A stretch of 43,354 bases of DNA from Halieaceae bacterium (GTDB lineage Bacteria; Pseudomonadota; Gammaproteobacteria; Pseudomonadales; Halieaceae). Below are positions 17,627-26,704 of this stretch, in pieces. The stretch covers positions 66,021 through 109,374 of the forward strand of contig JAPOQD010000059.1 of the NCBI GenBank assembly GCA_026710905.1, in the 5' to 3' direction. Both the position numbers and the translations under genes were made by a program. Numbering within the stretch: the first letter of the stretch is position 1; every line of letters starts with the position of its first letter. The notes under the pieces were generated by a model. That model was not told the DNA's origin. It was given only the letters and a program-made list of their open reading frames with translations, and did not search any database.

Positions 17627-17648
17627 TACATTTAGACGACCAAATGTA
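17627..17648. promoter_or_regulatory. Inverted repeat in the P450/ATPase divergent region
   Basis: TACATTT (17627-17633) and AAATGTA (17642-17648) form a perfect 7-bp dyad with an 8-bp spacer. It ends 11 bp before the ATPase ATG, overlapping where its promoter and ribosome binding site should be. It could be an operator; the binding protein is unknown. Confidence 0.4.
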
Positions 17649-17659
17649 TAATTAGCTAT

Positions 17660-18799
17660 ATGATTGAACGTCCTTTCTGGTTGGCGCGCATTCACTCGGC
17701 CTGGGAGCGGCGCTCGATTGTGTGGCTGTCCGGCGTGCGCCGGGTAGGCAAGACGACAATCGCCCGCATGCTGCCCGGCTCGGTGTATAGGAACTGTGAT
17801 CTACCCTCGACGGTTCGCTCCCTGGAGGACCCGGAACTGTTTTTCGACAATCAGACGCCGGGGTCGACACTGGTATTTGACGAAGTGCACCACCTCGAAA
17901 ATCCCAGCCGGCTACTGAAGATCGCCGCCGACGAATATCCTCATCTGAAAGTCCTGGCGACAGGTTCGTCCACGCTGGCGGCGACACGCAAATTCCGCGA
18001 TTCGCTGGCCGGGCGCAAACATTCCATTTTTCTGTGTCCGGTGCTCTGGGAAGAATGTGGCGACCCTTTCGGCGAATCCAATCTGGATAAACGCCTGCTG
18101 CACGGCGGCTTGCCTGAGCCATTGCTGGCTGCCAGGAAAGATCCAACCTTTTTCAACGAGTGGATCGACAGTTTTTACGCGCGCGACATCATGGAACTGT
18201 TCGGTATCCGCAATCGCCAGGGGTTTTTGTCATTGTTTCGTCTGCTGCTGCGCCAGAGCGGCGGCCAACTTGATTACTCTCGACTCGCGAACGCAAGTGA
18301 ATTGAACCGCGTTACGGTCAAGGCGCATATTGAGGCTATGCAAATTGCCCACGCGGTTCGCTTGCTGCGCCCGTTTCACGGTGGCGGCAAACGCGAAATC
18401 GTCAGCCGTCCCAAGTGTTACGCTTTCGACACCGGCTTCGTTACTTTTGAAAAAGGTTGGGACTCGATCCGCGACGACGACAGGGGGTTGCTGTGGGAGC
18501 ACTTGGTACTGGACAGCCTGCACACTCATTTCGCCGATAACGATATTTTTTACTGGCAGGACAAGTCCCATCGCGAAGTGGATTTCGTCATCCGGCGCAG
18601 TCGCGGCCGGGTGGATGTGGTGGAATGCAAGATCAACCCGGACAAGTTGGATGCCACACCCGTCAAAGCGTTTCGTGATCTCTATGCGAAAGGAGAGAAT
18701 GTGGTTATCAGTCCGGCGGTGAAAAAACCGTATAAGTTCCGGCGCGGCGACTTGGTGTTTACGGCATGTAATACGCTTGCCCTCAGTTCGAACTACTAA
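17660..18799 (+). CDS. AAA ATPase with DUF4143-like C-terminal domain
   Basis: A 379-residue ATP-binding protein of the AAA_14/DUF4143 type. Walker A is GVRRVGKT (25-32), Walker B is LVFDEVHH (71-78), and the sensor-like LKVLATGSS follows. The C-terminal part has EVDFVIRR....VDVVECK at about 306-323, which resembles a PD-(D/E)xK nuclease core. These proteins are widespread in accessory DNA, but their role is not settled; some are linked to toxin-antitoxin-like or defence functions. It stands alone at the left border of the defence island, with a dyad before it and a hairpin over its stop codon. Confidence 0.85.
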   Translation: MIERPFWLARIHSAWERRSIVWLSGVRRVGKTTIARMLPGSVYRNCDLPSTVRSLEDPELFFDNQTPGSTLVFDEVHHLENPSRLLKIAADEYPHLKVLATGSSTLAATRKFRDSLAGRKHSIFLCPVLWEECGDPFGESNLDKRLLHGGLPEPLLAARKDPTFFNEWIDSFYARDIMELFGIRNRQGFLSLFRLLLRQSGGQLDYSRLANASELNRVTVKAHIEAMQIAHAVRLLRPFHGGGKREIVSRPKCYAFDTGFVTFEKGWDSIRDDDRGLLWEHLVLDSLHTHFADNDIFYWQDKSHREVDFVIRRSRGRVDVVECKINPDKLDATPVKAFRDLYAKGENVVISPAVKKPYKFRRGDLVFTACNTLALSSNY

Positions 18800-18815
18800 G
18801 AAATCCTTAGTAGTT
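18791..18815 (+). terminator. Hairpin overlapping the ATPase stop codon
   Basis: AACTACTAAG (18791-18800) and CTTAGTAGTT (18806-18815) form a perfect 10-bp stem with a 5-base loop. The TAA stop is inside the left arm. No T-run follows, so it may stabilise the mRNA end rather than terminate alone. Confidence 0.45.
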
Positions 18816-18869
18816 GCCGCAGCTTCCAATTCCTCACTGGAAAATACTTTCCGCAGGAGGTTCAATATA

Positions 18870-18928
18870 GGACACCCACCTCTTATGGGGGCGCCGAATA
18901 TTTATCTTGAAATGGTAGACACCCTTTT
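18870..18928. repeat. Family 3 repeat, copy a (diverged right end)
   Basis: It starts GGACACCCACCTCT, continues with GGGGGCGCCGA and a T-rich middle, and ends near TTGAAATGG. The right terminal GGGTGTCC seen in other copies is altered here. It sits between the ATPase gene and the Gabija-like operon. Confidence 0.65.
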
Positions 18929-19040
18929 ATTTTCGCAACCTGTAGTCCAACTCTGTTGCCCTAATCACGCCTCGGTGGCGCCGATATTTTTTTCAGGCCT
19001 TTGTTGAAATGAAGCGTGTCCTCATTCCGTTATTTCTGTA

Positions 19041-19730
19041 TCACTCGTCGCCGCCAAAGAACCAGCCAAGCCCGAATGCGGCCAACAGCGAAACCAGAAG
19101 CGTACTGCCGCTACCGGTTGCCGCCTCTGCTTTGGCCTGACCGCGAATTTCTGCTTCATTGGCCGCTTCCAACTCTGATGTTTTATGCCCGATACAGCGG
19201 TTCAACTCGTCAAATTGAGGCGGAGCTCTCAAACGGAACGCTATGGGTAGCACAACCTCACCTTCTGTCGGAAGACCACGCTTTTCCAAAGCCGTGACCG
19301 GGTCATCCAGACACCCGGTCAGTTCGTCAATGAAGTCTTGAACTTTACTCAGCAGAGCACGATAGGTTTCCCAAAGCAGGGACCAAACCTTGCGGTCCGT
19401 GACACTGCATGATGCCTGCCGAACTTCATCGTAGCCTCCCAGCAGGCCATCCAGGTGCACTTCCATGCGGGCAACAGCCCGATACACATCGGCGTCCGGC
19501 GCATCTGCATCGGAAATTACCTTGCCAAGCCCGCTGTTGACCTCATCGGCCAACGCATTGACATTGTCTGCGATCATGTCCAAGTGATGCGACGAGAATT
19601 CCACAATGTCCAGGACCCTCTGCTGTTGGCGCGGCGGCTTATCCAGACGCGTCCGTAATTTTCGGGAAATGGGCTGTAGAGCTTCGCGCAATACAATCAG
19701 AGGCTGTGGCAGAACTGATTCCTTGCTCAT
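19041..19730 (-). CDS. Uncharacterised protein with C-terminal membrane anchor, next to the Gabija-like pair
   Basis: From the ATG at 19730 it has 229 residues; the open frame extends upstream to 19937, overlapping the helicase end, but those residues do not look natural. The middle is helical and acidic (VEFSSHHLDMIADNVNALADEV, then VWSLLWETYRALLSKVQDFIDEL). A single hydrophobic segment STLLVSLLAAFGLGWFF lies at the very end, which suggests a tail-anchored inner-membrane protein. I do not recognise the family. It follows the helicase by about 180 bp on the same strand, so it may be a third component or membrane effector of that system. This is inference from position. Confidence 0.6.
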   Translation of the reverse strand: MSKESVLPQPLIVLREALQPISRKLRTRLDKPPRQQQRVLDIVEFSSHHLDMIADNVNALADEVNSGLGKVISDADAPDADVYRAVARMEVHLDGLLGGYDEVRQASCSVTDRKVWSLLWETYRALLSKVQDFIDELTGCLDDPVTALEKRGLPTEGEVVLPIAFRLRAPPQFDELNRCIGHKTSELEAANEAEIRGQAKAEAATGSGSTLLVSLLAAFGLGWFFGGDE

Positions 19731-19908
19731 CTCCAGGGCCTTGTTACAACATGCAGGTCCCATGATAGGGTTTGCGGGATAGACACGCCAGCGACAGTCT
19801 TTTCCAACAGCAGTTCTCACTATGGTAGCTGATCGTATGCGACGAAAGTTATCCCTGGCATTTCTGCCTCTCCTTTTTCCTGCTTTCCACAGCGAACTGC
19901 ATGTCGCA

Positions 19909-21957
19909 TTAATTCCGCCATTGCTCACCACCATCAACTATTTCGGCAACTTGCCAACCTCTTCCCTTGAGCGTGGCAATGTTTTGATCGAGTGCCAGTT
20001 CGCAGCCTAACGCCGAACGTTGAACCGCAAGACAAATCAAATGGCTGGGACGAGTCATCGCCACATAAGTATGCAGAAGACGCTGAATATTCCTTTTTCC
20101 AGCTCCTTTTCCGTTGATCTTTTCTCCAAGCAACCAAGGCATCATTTCCTTCGCAGAATGAGCGTGCCAGTAGGTGCTTAGCAGAAGCGTGGCAAGATGT
20201 GTCTGTCCCTTCACGGAATGGATCGATCCCAACCGGATGTCGATGGTTCCACTGCTGCTGTTGGCACGAAAGATATTTGGACCGGCGTCGCCCGATGAAG
20301 AAGAATCCACCGCGCCGAGAGAGGGGTCGTCGTTGGGCCACGCCAGAAACTGTTCAGCCCTGCTTGGGTCTGTCTCACCCCTGCAAAGATCGGCAGCAAC
20401 CGCAGTTAAGTCCTCCGCATGGGAAAGCCAACCGTCCTTAGAAAGGGCCGTTCCCTCAACCAGAAAACGCCTGAGACAGCCCCTGTAGGCTGTCAGCGAA
20501 GCGGTGGCGCCCTCAAGCGCGCCCACGACTGCTCGGTGTGTACGCGCCTTGCGCTTCAGGTCGCCGATGTCACCTAATCGCCGTGCCAATTCAAGAATAC
20601 CGTAGGCAATCTTTTCGACGCCTGGAGATAATGCTCGCCCGTGGGCAACGAGCCCCTGCGCTGCGCGAATGTACTGGGCAAGGGTTCGGGGATTAGGGTC
20701 CTTGCGGGATATCTCGAAGGCGTAGCCGTCCCAGTAATCGCCAACCGACTTTGGATAGTGAGTGTGCCCGGGCGAGACTTCAGAATTCTCCTGGTGAATA
20801 TGACCAACCGCATTAATAGTTCCTTTGGGGATGAGTACTTCACCTAGAACATCAAGCGCATGCTTGCCAAAGGCCTCAAGGACACCGTCGGTACTATCAT
20901 CCGGGAAAACAAATATAGCGTGCTTGGAGTCTTGAGCGGCGACGCCCGGTCCCATGGGGCCGATGCCGGACAACCCGCCATTACCGACTGGCCGAACAGC
21001 AAAGGGCGAAGCCAGCTCCGCGATCTCGCGGCCGAACCGGTAGCTGTTTGGAATCCCGAGGCAGCACGCCGGATCGGGGTCGGGGTAGGGCTCCACCGTA
21101 CTGGAGTTCGAGTCAGGCAAATCGAAGATTTCCTGATTTGGATCGCCGACTCTTTGAACAACGACTCTGTCCGAGTTTCGAGCGAAGACCGTATTCAAAA
21201 ATAACTTCTGGCGCTCAAATGTATCCTGCATCTCGTCGAGAATTACCAACGGAAAGCGATGCGCGAGCCAGGTGGGTAAATGCTTTTGATCTTCAAGAAG
21301 GGCGTTGGCCCATACGAACATCTCGTCGTAACAGAAGTACCCGGCCTGAGCGGCTGTCTCTATCGCGCGTTTGGCGTGCTGGAAACTCAGCGTAGAAGTA
21401 TTGGCAGGAAAAGGCTTCCCGCCAAGACCAAAGCTCAAATCACGATTGAGGATGCGGAGCCTGTCAAAGCCAGAGCGTTTCTTGTCGAGAAAGTTCTGTA
21501 CAACCCAATATTTCTGGCCCAGGACGCCGCGTCGATAAGCGGTCGTCACGTCGTCGTCAATCGTCGGGGACGGGTAGTTGTTGGAGTAAAGCCAGGGAAG
21601 GGCCAGAAAACGATTCATAAAGCCATGTATCGTGTCGATGAAATGGGGATATGCGAGAAGCCTCTGTCCGACAACTGTCCGACCGAGCCGTTGCTCGATC
21701 TGCTCACGCGCTACATTGGTATGGGAGAGGACGCAGATTCCCTTGGTTCGGTGTGGCCACTTTTTGGCGAGAATGGCGAGCTTGGCGACGATGAGCGTTG
21801 TCTTGCCGCTGCCGGGGCAAGCAGACAGGTCGACAGTCGTGCGTCGCTTGAGAAAATCGCGCCGGGGCTTATCGAAACGATCGAGCCCCATAAGCAAACG
21901 AACCCACTCAATGTCATCGTCGGTGATTTCAGGTATGAGGGATTCTGCATTAGACAT
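19909..21957 (-). CDS. UvrD/Rep-like SF1 helicase, Gabija GajB-like
   Basis: A 682-residue superfamily 1A helicase. Motif I is CPGSGKTT (47-54), motif Ia LSHTNVAREQI, motif II DEMQD (241-245), motif III GDPNQ (271-275), and a C-terminal motif VI-like YVAMTRPSHLICLAV. Its start overlaps the end of the OLD-like nuclease gene by 8 bp, so the two are translationally coupled. OLD-family nuclease plus UvrD-like helicase is the definition of the Gabija anti-phage system, in which GajB senses or unwinds DNA ends and GajA cuts. It is longer than typical GajB (about 490 residues), so it could be a distinct subtype. The domain call is sure; the system name is likely. Confidence 0.8.
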   Translation of the reverse strand: MSNAESLIPEITDDDIEWVRLLMGLDRFDKPRRDFLKRRTTVDLSACPGSGKTTLIVAKLAILAKKWPHRTKGICVLSHTNVAREQIEQRLGRTVVGQRLLAYPHFIDTIHGFMNRFLALPWLYSNNYPSPTIDDDVTTAYRRGVLGQKYWVVQNFLDKKRSGFDRLRILNRDLSFGLGGKPFPANTSTLSFQHAKRAIETAAQAGYFCYDEMFVWANALLEDQKHLPTWLAHRFPLVILDEMQDTFERQKLFLNTVFARNSDRVVVQRVGDPNQEIFDLPDSNSSTVEPYPDPDPACCLGIPNSYRFGREIAELASPFAVRPVGNGGLSGIGPMGPGVAAQDSKHAIFVFPDDSTDGVLEAFGKHALDVLGEVLIPKGTINAVGHIHQENSEVSPGHTHYPKSVGDYWDGYAFEISRKDPNPRTLAQYIRAAQGLVAHGRALSPGVEKIAYGILELARRLGDIGDLKRKARTHRAVVGALEGATASLTAYRGCLRRFLVEGTALSKDGWLSHAEDLTAVAADLCRGETDPSRAEQFLAWPNDDPSLGAVDSSSSGDAGPNIFRANSSSGTIDIRLGSIHSVKGQTHLATLLLSTYWHAHSAKEMMPWLLGEKINGKGAGKRNIQRLLHTYVAMTRPSHLICLAVQRSALGCELALDQNIATLKGRGWQVAEIVDGGEQWRN

Positions 21958-23989
21958 CTTCTCCCCCGTCTATCGAGGCGGGTTCGGAAGCTTGTTGCGG
22001 CAGTTGGGCTGTCGCATAGTCGATAGCATTCACAAGATAGGTTGGCAACAATTTGCGGAATCCAGCCGCATTAATGCCGCCATTCTCGCAATATTGTGTT
22101 AACAGTTCGGAAAGATGCTGTACAGCTACGGCCTTGGAAGCACTGCCAGAATGGAAAAGGCGGTAAATAAGTGAGCATAAGACCTCGTCGTCATCGCCTG
22201 AACAGGATTTAAGAGTCGAGAATCTGGTCTTTGCCTCGGCAACTACATCTTCGCGGTTCTTCTTTTCTTCATTCAACGAATTTTCGTTCTTAGCCAGACA
22301 AGCCGCGACATAGACCAGTTCGGCCAGCCCAGACCGAGCGAGATCGTATTCGAGCGTCCAATGATCGGCGACAAAAGTCCGAACTCCCTGGCCGTCGTTC
22401 TTTTTCAATCTGTCACGCAGCTCAACCAGCCCATTCTTGCATTGTTCTGCATTATCGCCGAAGTCCCGAACTGCCTTCCATCTGCGTTTGCTGTTTTGCC
22501 ATTTCACGTCGTTGTCGCCTTCGACCAAACCGAGGATTTTCGGCGCGCAGTCCGGCATCACATCAATATCGGCAAGACACGCAACCGGAACGCCTATCCT
22601 CTGAGCGCCTTCCTCCTTCCGTTGGAAGATACGGCTAAAACGCCGCAATCCCGTACCGCCTACGTTGACAATGGATACTCCGTGTTCGGTAAGATCGTTA
22701 CCGATGAGCTTGGCAAGCGTAGGTAAGATGATGGCCTCGGCAACCCCCTCGACTATCAGTACGCCTTGCGCGAAAAACAGATTGGCCTTCGTCACATCGA
22801 GAAATCGTTCAAGAAAGCTATAGTCTCCTGTCTCCAACAGCGTATGATCTTTTGCGAGCGGGAAAGCCTGCCGGCCTTGCAAAAGAACCAAGTTCGTAAG
22901 AGGAATTTTCGAGGCGAGATTGGGGCTGTGCGTTGAAAGCAGAACCTGAACCGCGCGGTTTGCCCCTTCAATTTCCCTTTCGGCGGCCTGCTGTAAAAAC
23001 TCCATTAGGCGGAGCTGGCGCTGCGGATGAAGATGAGCTTCCGGCTCCTCAATCAGAAGCAACGGAAGTCCTTCGGGTTCTTTTCCAAGCAACAGAAGCT
23101 CGCACGCCATGAACAGCAGATTGTTTGAACCAAGGCCGTAGCGGCCCATAAGGTTCCCGGTTGTTGAATCCAGCAGACCAAGCTCAAGACGTTCCAGGAT
23201 TTGCCGGAGTCGCGCACTCTCCGTGCCGCCTTCGGAAACATCGATTTTGCTTTGCAGTTCGTCTCCGCTCAAAGACAATGAAGTCAGATACTGCTTGTTG
23301 ATCGTGTCCTGTGCACTCCCGACCCCAGTGTGATTTTTGACGTTGTGGCGCATGTAGTCCGATAGCCCGACAAGACCAAGCTTCCCAACGGCATCTGCAT
23401 CCTTGGGGATATTTGCTGAGTCGAAACTTTCGCCTTCAGAGATTTCCGGGACATTAGAAAGGATTTGAGACAGGCGTGAGCGTCTCCCCGGAGACATCTC
23501 GCGTTCCGCATCCCGTAGCGGACGAAGGTACGTGGCGGAAAGTAATTCGCGAACCGATGTATCGAATGGCGGCCCTGCACCGTCAATGCCGCTACGCACC
23601 GACAAATCAATCCAACGGCGTGTGCCCGGTGTTTCGCTTAGCTTGCGGGCGGTCCAGGTAACGTAGAGGATGACATCATCGCCCTCATAAGAAAGATACT
23701 CAATTAACGCACCCTTTTCCGCGTCAGTGAGATCGGCAAGCTTGCATAAGATGTAGATTTCACTGGCCTGATTGCCCGCATTGTCAATATGGAAGTCTTC
23801 TGGCTGGACACGGATGAATTCCTGATCTCGCGTGAGCAATGCATAACGGACAGCGTCAATGACGGCGGATTTGCCGGAGTCGTTCCGACCGACTAAAGCG
23901 GTAACACCCGGCTGAAAATAAATATGTAGCATGGCGTCGCCGTCGCCGAACTGACGAAAATTCCTGGCAGTGAGTTGTGATAGATACAT
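21950..23989 (-). CDS. OLD-family ATPase/TOPRIM nuclease, Gabija GajA-like
   Basis: From the ATG at 23989 (MYLSQLTARNFRQFG, the usual OLD start) it has 679 residues; a start seven codons upstream is also open. Walker A is GRNDSGKS (34-41). The ABC-type Walker B LLLIEEPEAHLHP is at about 307-319. The TOPRIM domain starts with LIVEGVAEAIILP at about 407-420 and has CLADIDVMPD later, giving the metal-binding acidic residues. Such proteins are ATP-regulated endonucleases. It overlaps the downstream helicase gene by 8 bp. Together they match Gabija, in which GajA cuts phage DNA when nucleotide pools fall. The size is above the roughly 580 residues of characterised GajA. Confidence 0.82.
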   Translation of the reverse strand: MYLSQLTARNFRQFGDGDAMLHIYFQPGVTALVGRNDSGKSAVIDAVRYALLTRDQEFIRVQPEDFHIDNAGNQASEIYILCKLADLTDAEKGALIEYLSYEGDDVILYVTWTARKLSETPGTRRWIDLSVRSGIDGAGPPFDTSVRELLSATYLRPLRDAEREMSPGRRSRLSQILSNVPEISEGESFDSANIPKDADAVGKLGLVGLSDYMRHNVKNHTGVGSAQDTINKQYLTSLSLSGDELQSKIDVSEGGTESARLRQILERLELGLLDSTTGNLMGRYGLGSNNLLFMACELLLLGKEPEGLPLLLIEEPEAHLHPQRQLRLMEFLQQAAEREIEGANRAVQVLLSTHSPNLASKIPLTNLVLLQGRQAFPLAKDHTLLETGDYSFLERFLDVTKANLFFAQGVLIVEGVAEAIILPTLAKLIGNDLTEHGVSIVNVGGTGLRRFSRIFQRKEEGAQRIGVPVACLADIDVMPDCAPKILGLVEGDNDVKWQNSKRRWKAVRDFGDNAEQCKNGLVELRDRLKKNDGQGVRTFVADHWTLEYDLARSGLAELVYVAACLAKNENSLNEEKKNREDVVAEAKTRFSTLKSCSGDDDEVLCSLIYRLFHSGSASKAVAVQHLSELLTQYCENGGINAAGFRKLLPTYLVNAIDYATAQLPQQASEPASIDGGEDV

Positions 23990-24289
23990 ACTTCCCCACA
24001 AATTCACCAAAGAACCGTTGGATCATTGGAGTATTAGGAAAAATTAAACACGTACCATCACCCTGTTCAGAGTATGGCATCAGCATTTTCCAACAGTCGG
24101 AATGAAACAAACAGCCTTTCAGATAGAAAAAGTGCTTTCCTGCCCGACTGAAAAACGAACAGACTGTGTCGGTTTCGAGGTTCTTACTGATAGGTACCTC
24201 GTCGAGGAACCCCAAGCCTTAGTAACCTTGTGGCCAGTGATCGAATAGGCCCGCAGGAGGCAAACGGTTTCTTGTCTGACATCCTGCAT

Positions 24290-24372
24290 TTGCTCATCTG
24301 AAGGCTTTATTGTCACAGCGTACTCCCTCTGTTTGCGATTTGGCGAGAAAACACCGTGAAATCGTGTCAAGT
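24290..24372 (-). pseudogene. Possible IS91/IS801-type transposase scrap
   Basis: On the minus strand the frame reads LTRFHGVFSPNRKQREYAV. This resembles the conserved L(T)RYHGVFAPN(S/A)..R segment of IS801/IS1294-like Y2 transposases. Only about 28 residues match and nothing around them continues the gene. Low confidence; chance similarity is possible. Confidence 0.35.
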
Positions 24373-24448
24373 TGACTCCTGGTTAGGGAACCGGTACCGC
24401 GAGTCTTCTAATGAAATCCATAGGGTTCAGAATCCCAAGCCCAATAAA

Positions 24449-24510
24449 GGACACCCAGCTCTGTTGGCGGCACCGATCTTTTTCTGATTTTTTTGAAATG
24501 TTGAGTGTCC
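24449..24510. repeat. Family 3 repeat, copy b
   Basis: GGACACCCAGCTCTGTTGG starts it, CGGCACCGAT and a T-rich run follow, then TTTTTTGAAATG, and it ends with GAGTGTCC. The ends are imperfect inverted repeats. It lies between the 264-residue protein gene and the Gabija-like operon. Confidence 0.75.
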
Positions 24511-24572
24511 CGTTTCTCAGCCTTGTATACGAACTGTAGATCCTTTCGTCGATGGTCCGAAGGCTCTACAGC

Positions 24573-25367
24573 TTATACGGTTCGCTGATCCTCCTGATAG
24601 TTGCCGACAACCCAGATAAAGCTCTGGATGTCAATCCCATCGCGTGGGGCGAGGTCGGCCAGTTCTTCTGCGGTCTTCTTGGCGAGATCGAGTAGGGACT
24701 CATAGACATCAAGATCAAGACGCGCCCCATACAGGGAAGCAAATGGGTGTCCAACACGCGCTGCGAAATCGTTGGTTGCTTGTGGTTTTAGAAACATGTG
24801 CGCATCCGGTAGCCAAAGGTGCGGAAGATACGTTGTTACAGTCCACTTCGCACACTCATCGGATTTAAGCGCCCGTTCAAGATTAGACAGACTTAGTTTT
24901 GTCGCGTCCTTAGTAAATTTCGCAGAGGCCTGAATAAACACATCCGCGTTCCGTCCCCGCAACAACTCCTGGACCCGTATCATCTCGAACTTTGAAAGCA
25001 GGTTCGTCGCTCGAAAAGCACCCAAAACGGCCTCGCCAAATCCTTGTCCCGCGACAGCCTCCTCCAGAGGAGCGGCCGCATCAAGCCTTTCCTTGGCCGC
25101 GAGCTTGTAGCCTCGCTCCTGGGAGACATAGCTGTCCGAATGAAAGCCATCAGGAAAGAATTGAAGAAATCTCGCCCGAGCACCTTCATATCCAAAATAT
25201 CTCGGGTCCGACTTACCCGCATCGTCTTGCAGCCGCTGCCAGACATTGTCCGGGTTATTACCTTTCGTGCATACCTTACCGTCAGCCATCCCGTAGAAGC
25301 TGGTCCCCTTCCTCACTAAGCGCAACCGTCGTGCGCCCAACTTTCCGTATCGAATTGTTTCAGCCAT
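24573..25367 (-). CDS. Unrecognised 264-residue cytoplasmic protein in the defence island
   Basis: The ATG at 25367 starts MAETIRYGKLGARRLRLVRKG. No signal peptide, membrane segment or nucleotide-binding motif is seen. The C-terminal third carries what look like conserved stretches: YLPHLWLPDAHMFLKP, ATNDFAARVGHPF and PRDGIDIQSFIWVVGN. It lies 105 bp after an Abi-alpha-like gene on the same strand, so the two may be one unit. I do not recognise the family; a defence role is suggested only by position. Confidence 0.65.
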   Translation of the reverse strand: MAETIRYGKLGARRLRLVRKGTSFYGMADGKVCTKGNNPDNVWQRLQDDAGKSDPRYFGYEGARARFLQFFPDGFHSDSYVSQERGYKLAAKERLDAAAPLEEAVAGQGFGEAVLGAFRATNLLSKFEMIRVQELLRGRNADVFIQASAKFTKDATKLSLSNLERALKSDECAKWTVTTYLPHLWLPDAHMFLKPQATNDFAARVGHPFASLYGARLDLDVYESLLDLAKKTAEELADLAPRDGIDIQSFIWVVGNYQEDQRTV

Positions 25368-25472
25368 GCTCTTGTCGCCGACTCCTCATGTCTTTAGCGA
25401 ATCATCCTATCTCGTGTGCCGCTCAGCCAGATGCTTACGTATCGTACTACTCCCGAGTTTGAAATACATGAC

Positions 25473-26180
25473 CTAGTTGTCCAGCCGACATGCGTGAATC
25501 AGGCTACGACCCATTACCGTATGGTAAACAGACGTGAAAATCTCCCCACCGTCCCATGCGGTAGGTAACCCAATGCATCCTAACCGCGAGAGGTTTGCGA
25601 GCGAGATTGTAACTTCTGGGCTCGGTTGGACGAGACCGTTCTGCTCTGATGAGCCTACATCACGAACGGAAACGGTGTCTGGTAGCCCGCCGGTAAGTAC
25701 ATGGAGATTCTGGTGAGTGTCGTGAGGAATCGCATAAATCTTATCAAGAATATTGGCGTCCATTTGGGTGAGCTGTACAAGTATGTCAATGTAGGCCCGC
25801 CGCAGTTCTATGCCATGCGAAGCCACAGACGAATTGACTAGCAGCCTCGCCCAAATATCTTGTAGATCGTCGTCGTCCTCAAGAGACGCCGCTTGAAATA
25901 GAGGAATTGCCAATTTCAACTCCAACGGCTTAATCTGTTTGTTCCCACAGACGTCTGCCATTAGCTCATTGACCTTTTCCATCAAGCGAAGCTGGCGTTT
26001 AAACCTAGCGAAGCGCAGCTGATCTTCGAATATGCCGACGCTTTGTTCTAATGGTCCAGCGACAAACTTGGCAACAAAAGTGCCGAATCTGTCCGCCAAA
26101 TCCACGACTTTCCCGGTGGCAACCGCCGTCTCCTTCACAGCCCTGCTTGTCTCAGTAACAGTATCTGATTCGATGGTCAT
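25473..26180 (-). CDS. Abi-alpha (DUF4393)-like protein
   Basis: 235 residues. The region from about 45 to 125 reads FEDQLRFARFKRQLRLMEKVNELM, then KPLELKLAIPLFQAASLEDDDDLQDIWARLLVNS. This pattern (RxxRxxR-like helix, P-L-.-AASLEDD--LQ-.WA.LL.N) is the core of the DUF4393/Abi-alpha family, which was linked to abortive infection by gene context. The N-terminal segment LADRFGTFVAKFVAGPLEQSV is amphipathic. It is the first gene of a minus-strand run that continues with the 264-residue protein and the Gabija-like genes. The family call is by motif recognition; the activity is unknown. Confidence 0.75.
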   Translation of the reverse strand: MTIESDTVTETSRAVKETAVATGKVVDLADRFGTFVAKFVAGPLEQSVGIFEDQLRFARFKRQLRLMEKVNELMADVCGNKQIKPLELKLAIPLFQAASLEDDDDLQDIWARLLVNSSVASHGIELRRAYIDILVQLTQMDANILDKIYAIPHDTHQNLHVLTGGLPDTVSVRDVGSSEQNGLVQPSPEVTISLANLSRLGCIGLPTAWDGGEIFTSVYHTVMGRSLIHACRLDN

Positions 26181-26614
26181 CCCTTCAACTCTGCTAAATG
26201 TTTACTTTCGCGCGTTTGAATTAGCGACACCTTCGTACGATCAGCACTGTATCTCAGAATCAAGTCCTACATCCTCATTTCGTCCGCCGAATTAGAGATC
26301 GACTAGCCCGATGGCGTGTTGGACCGGCTTCATATCCGCCTCCAATGGGGTGCGTGTGAATCATCTCATAGATTTTAAACGGGTAGAAACACGGCTCATC
26401 AATGGCGGGAAGCATTGCTCAGCAATTTACAACTGCAATAAGCAGGTCCAACCGATCCACCAGACAAGGTGCGCGATCGATTCACGCGAAGCCAGCTCGC
26501 CAGCCACTCCACTGAAGGTCGCACTCGGCGCGCATGCCCATAGCTCTTCCTTCCGCATCCACTGATCGGTGGTGCCCTAACCGATTTGCTCCAGCGCTAC
26601 CGTCTCGGTCGATT

Positions 26615-26672
26615 AAAAGAGGTCGGTGACACTTGAGAACAAAACTCATTCTCAAGTGTCACCGACCCTTTT
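26615..26672. repeat. Family 2 palindromic repeat, copy B
   Basis: AAAAGAGGTCGGTGACAC followed by TTGAGAA pairs with TTCTCAAGTGTCACCGACC followed by CTTTT, with about 10 bases between. This is the least decayed copy in the window. It sits between the Abi-alpha-like gene and the Sel1-repeat gene. Confidence 0.8.
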
Positions 26673-26704
26673 ACTCTCCCGGTGTTGCCGACTCCCGACA
26701 GTGT

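Larger units (their letters stand above)
24011..24572. other. Intergenic region of about 560 bp with debris
   Basis: No intact gene. It contains a possible transposase scrap (24290-24372, minus strand) and a family 3 repeat (24449-24510). The promoter of the Gabija-like operon should lie near 24000-24060, but no clear boxes are seen. Confidence 0.5.

Noticed and set aside
26311-26565. 84-codon open frame between the Abi-alpha-like and Sel1 genes
   Set aside because: No start signal and no motif; it resembles random sequence.
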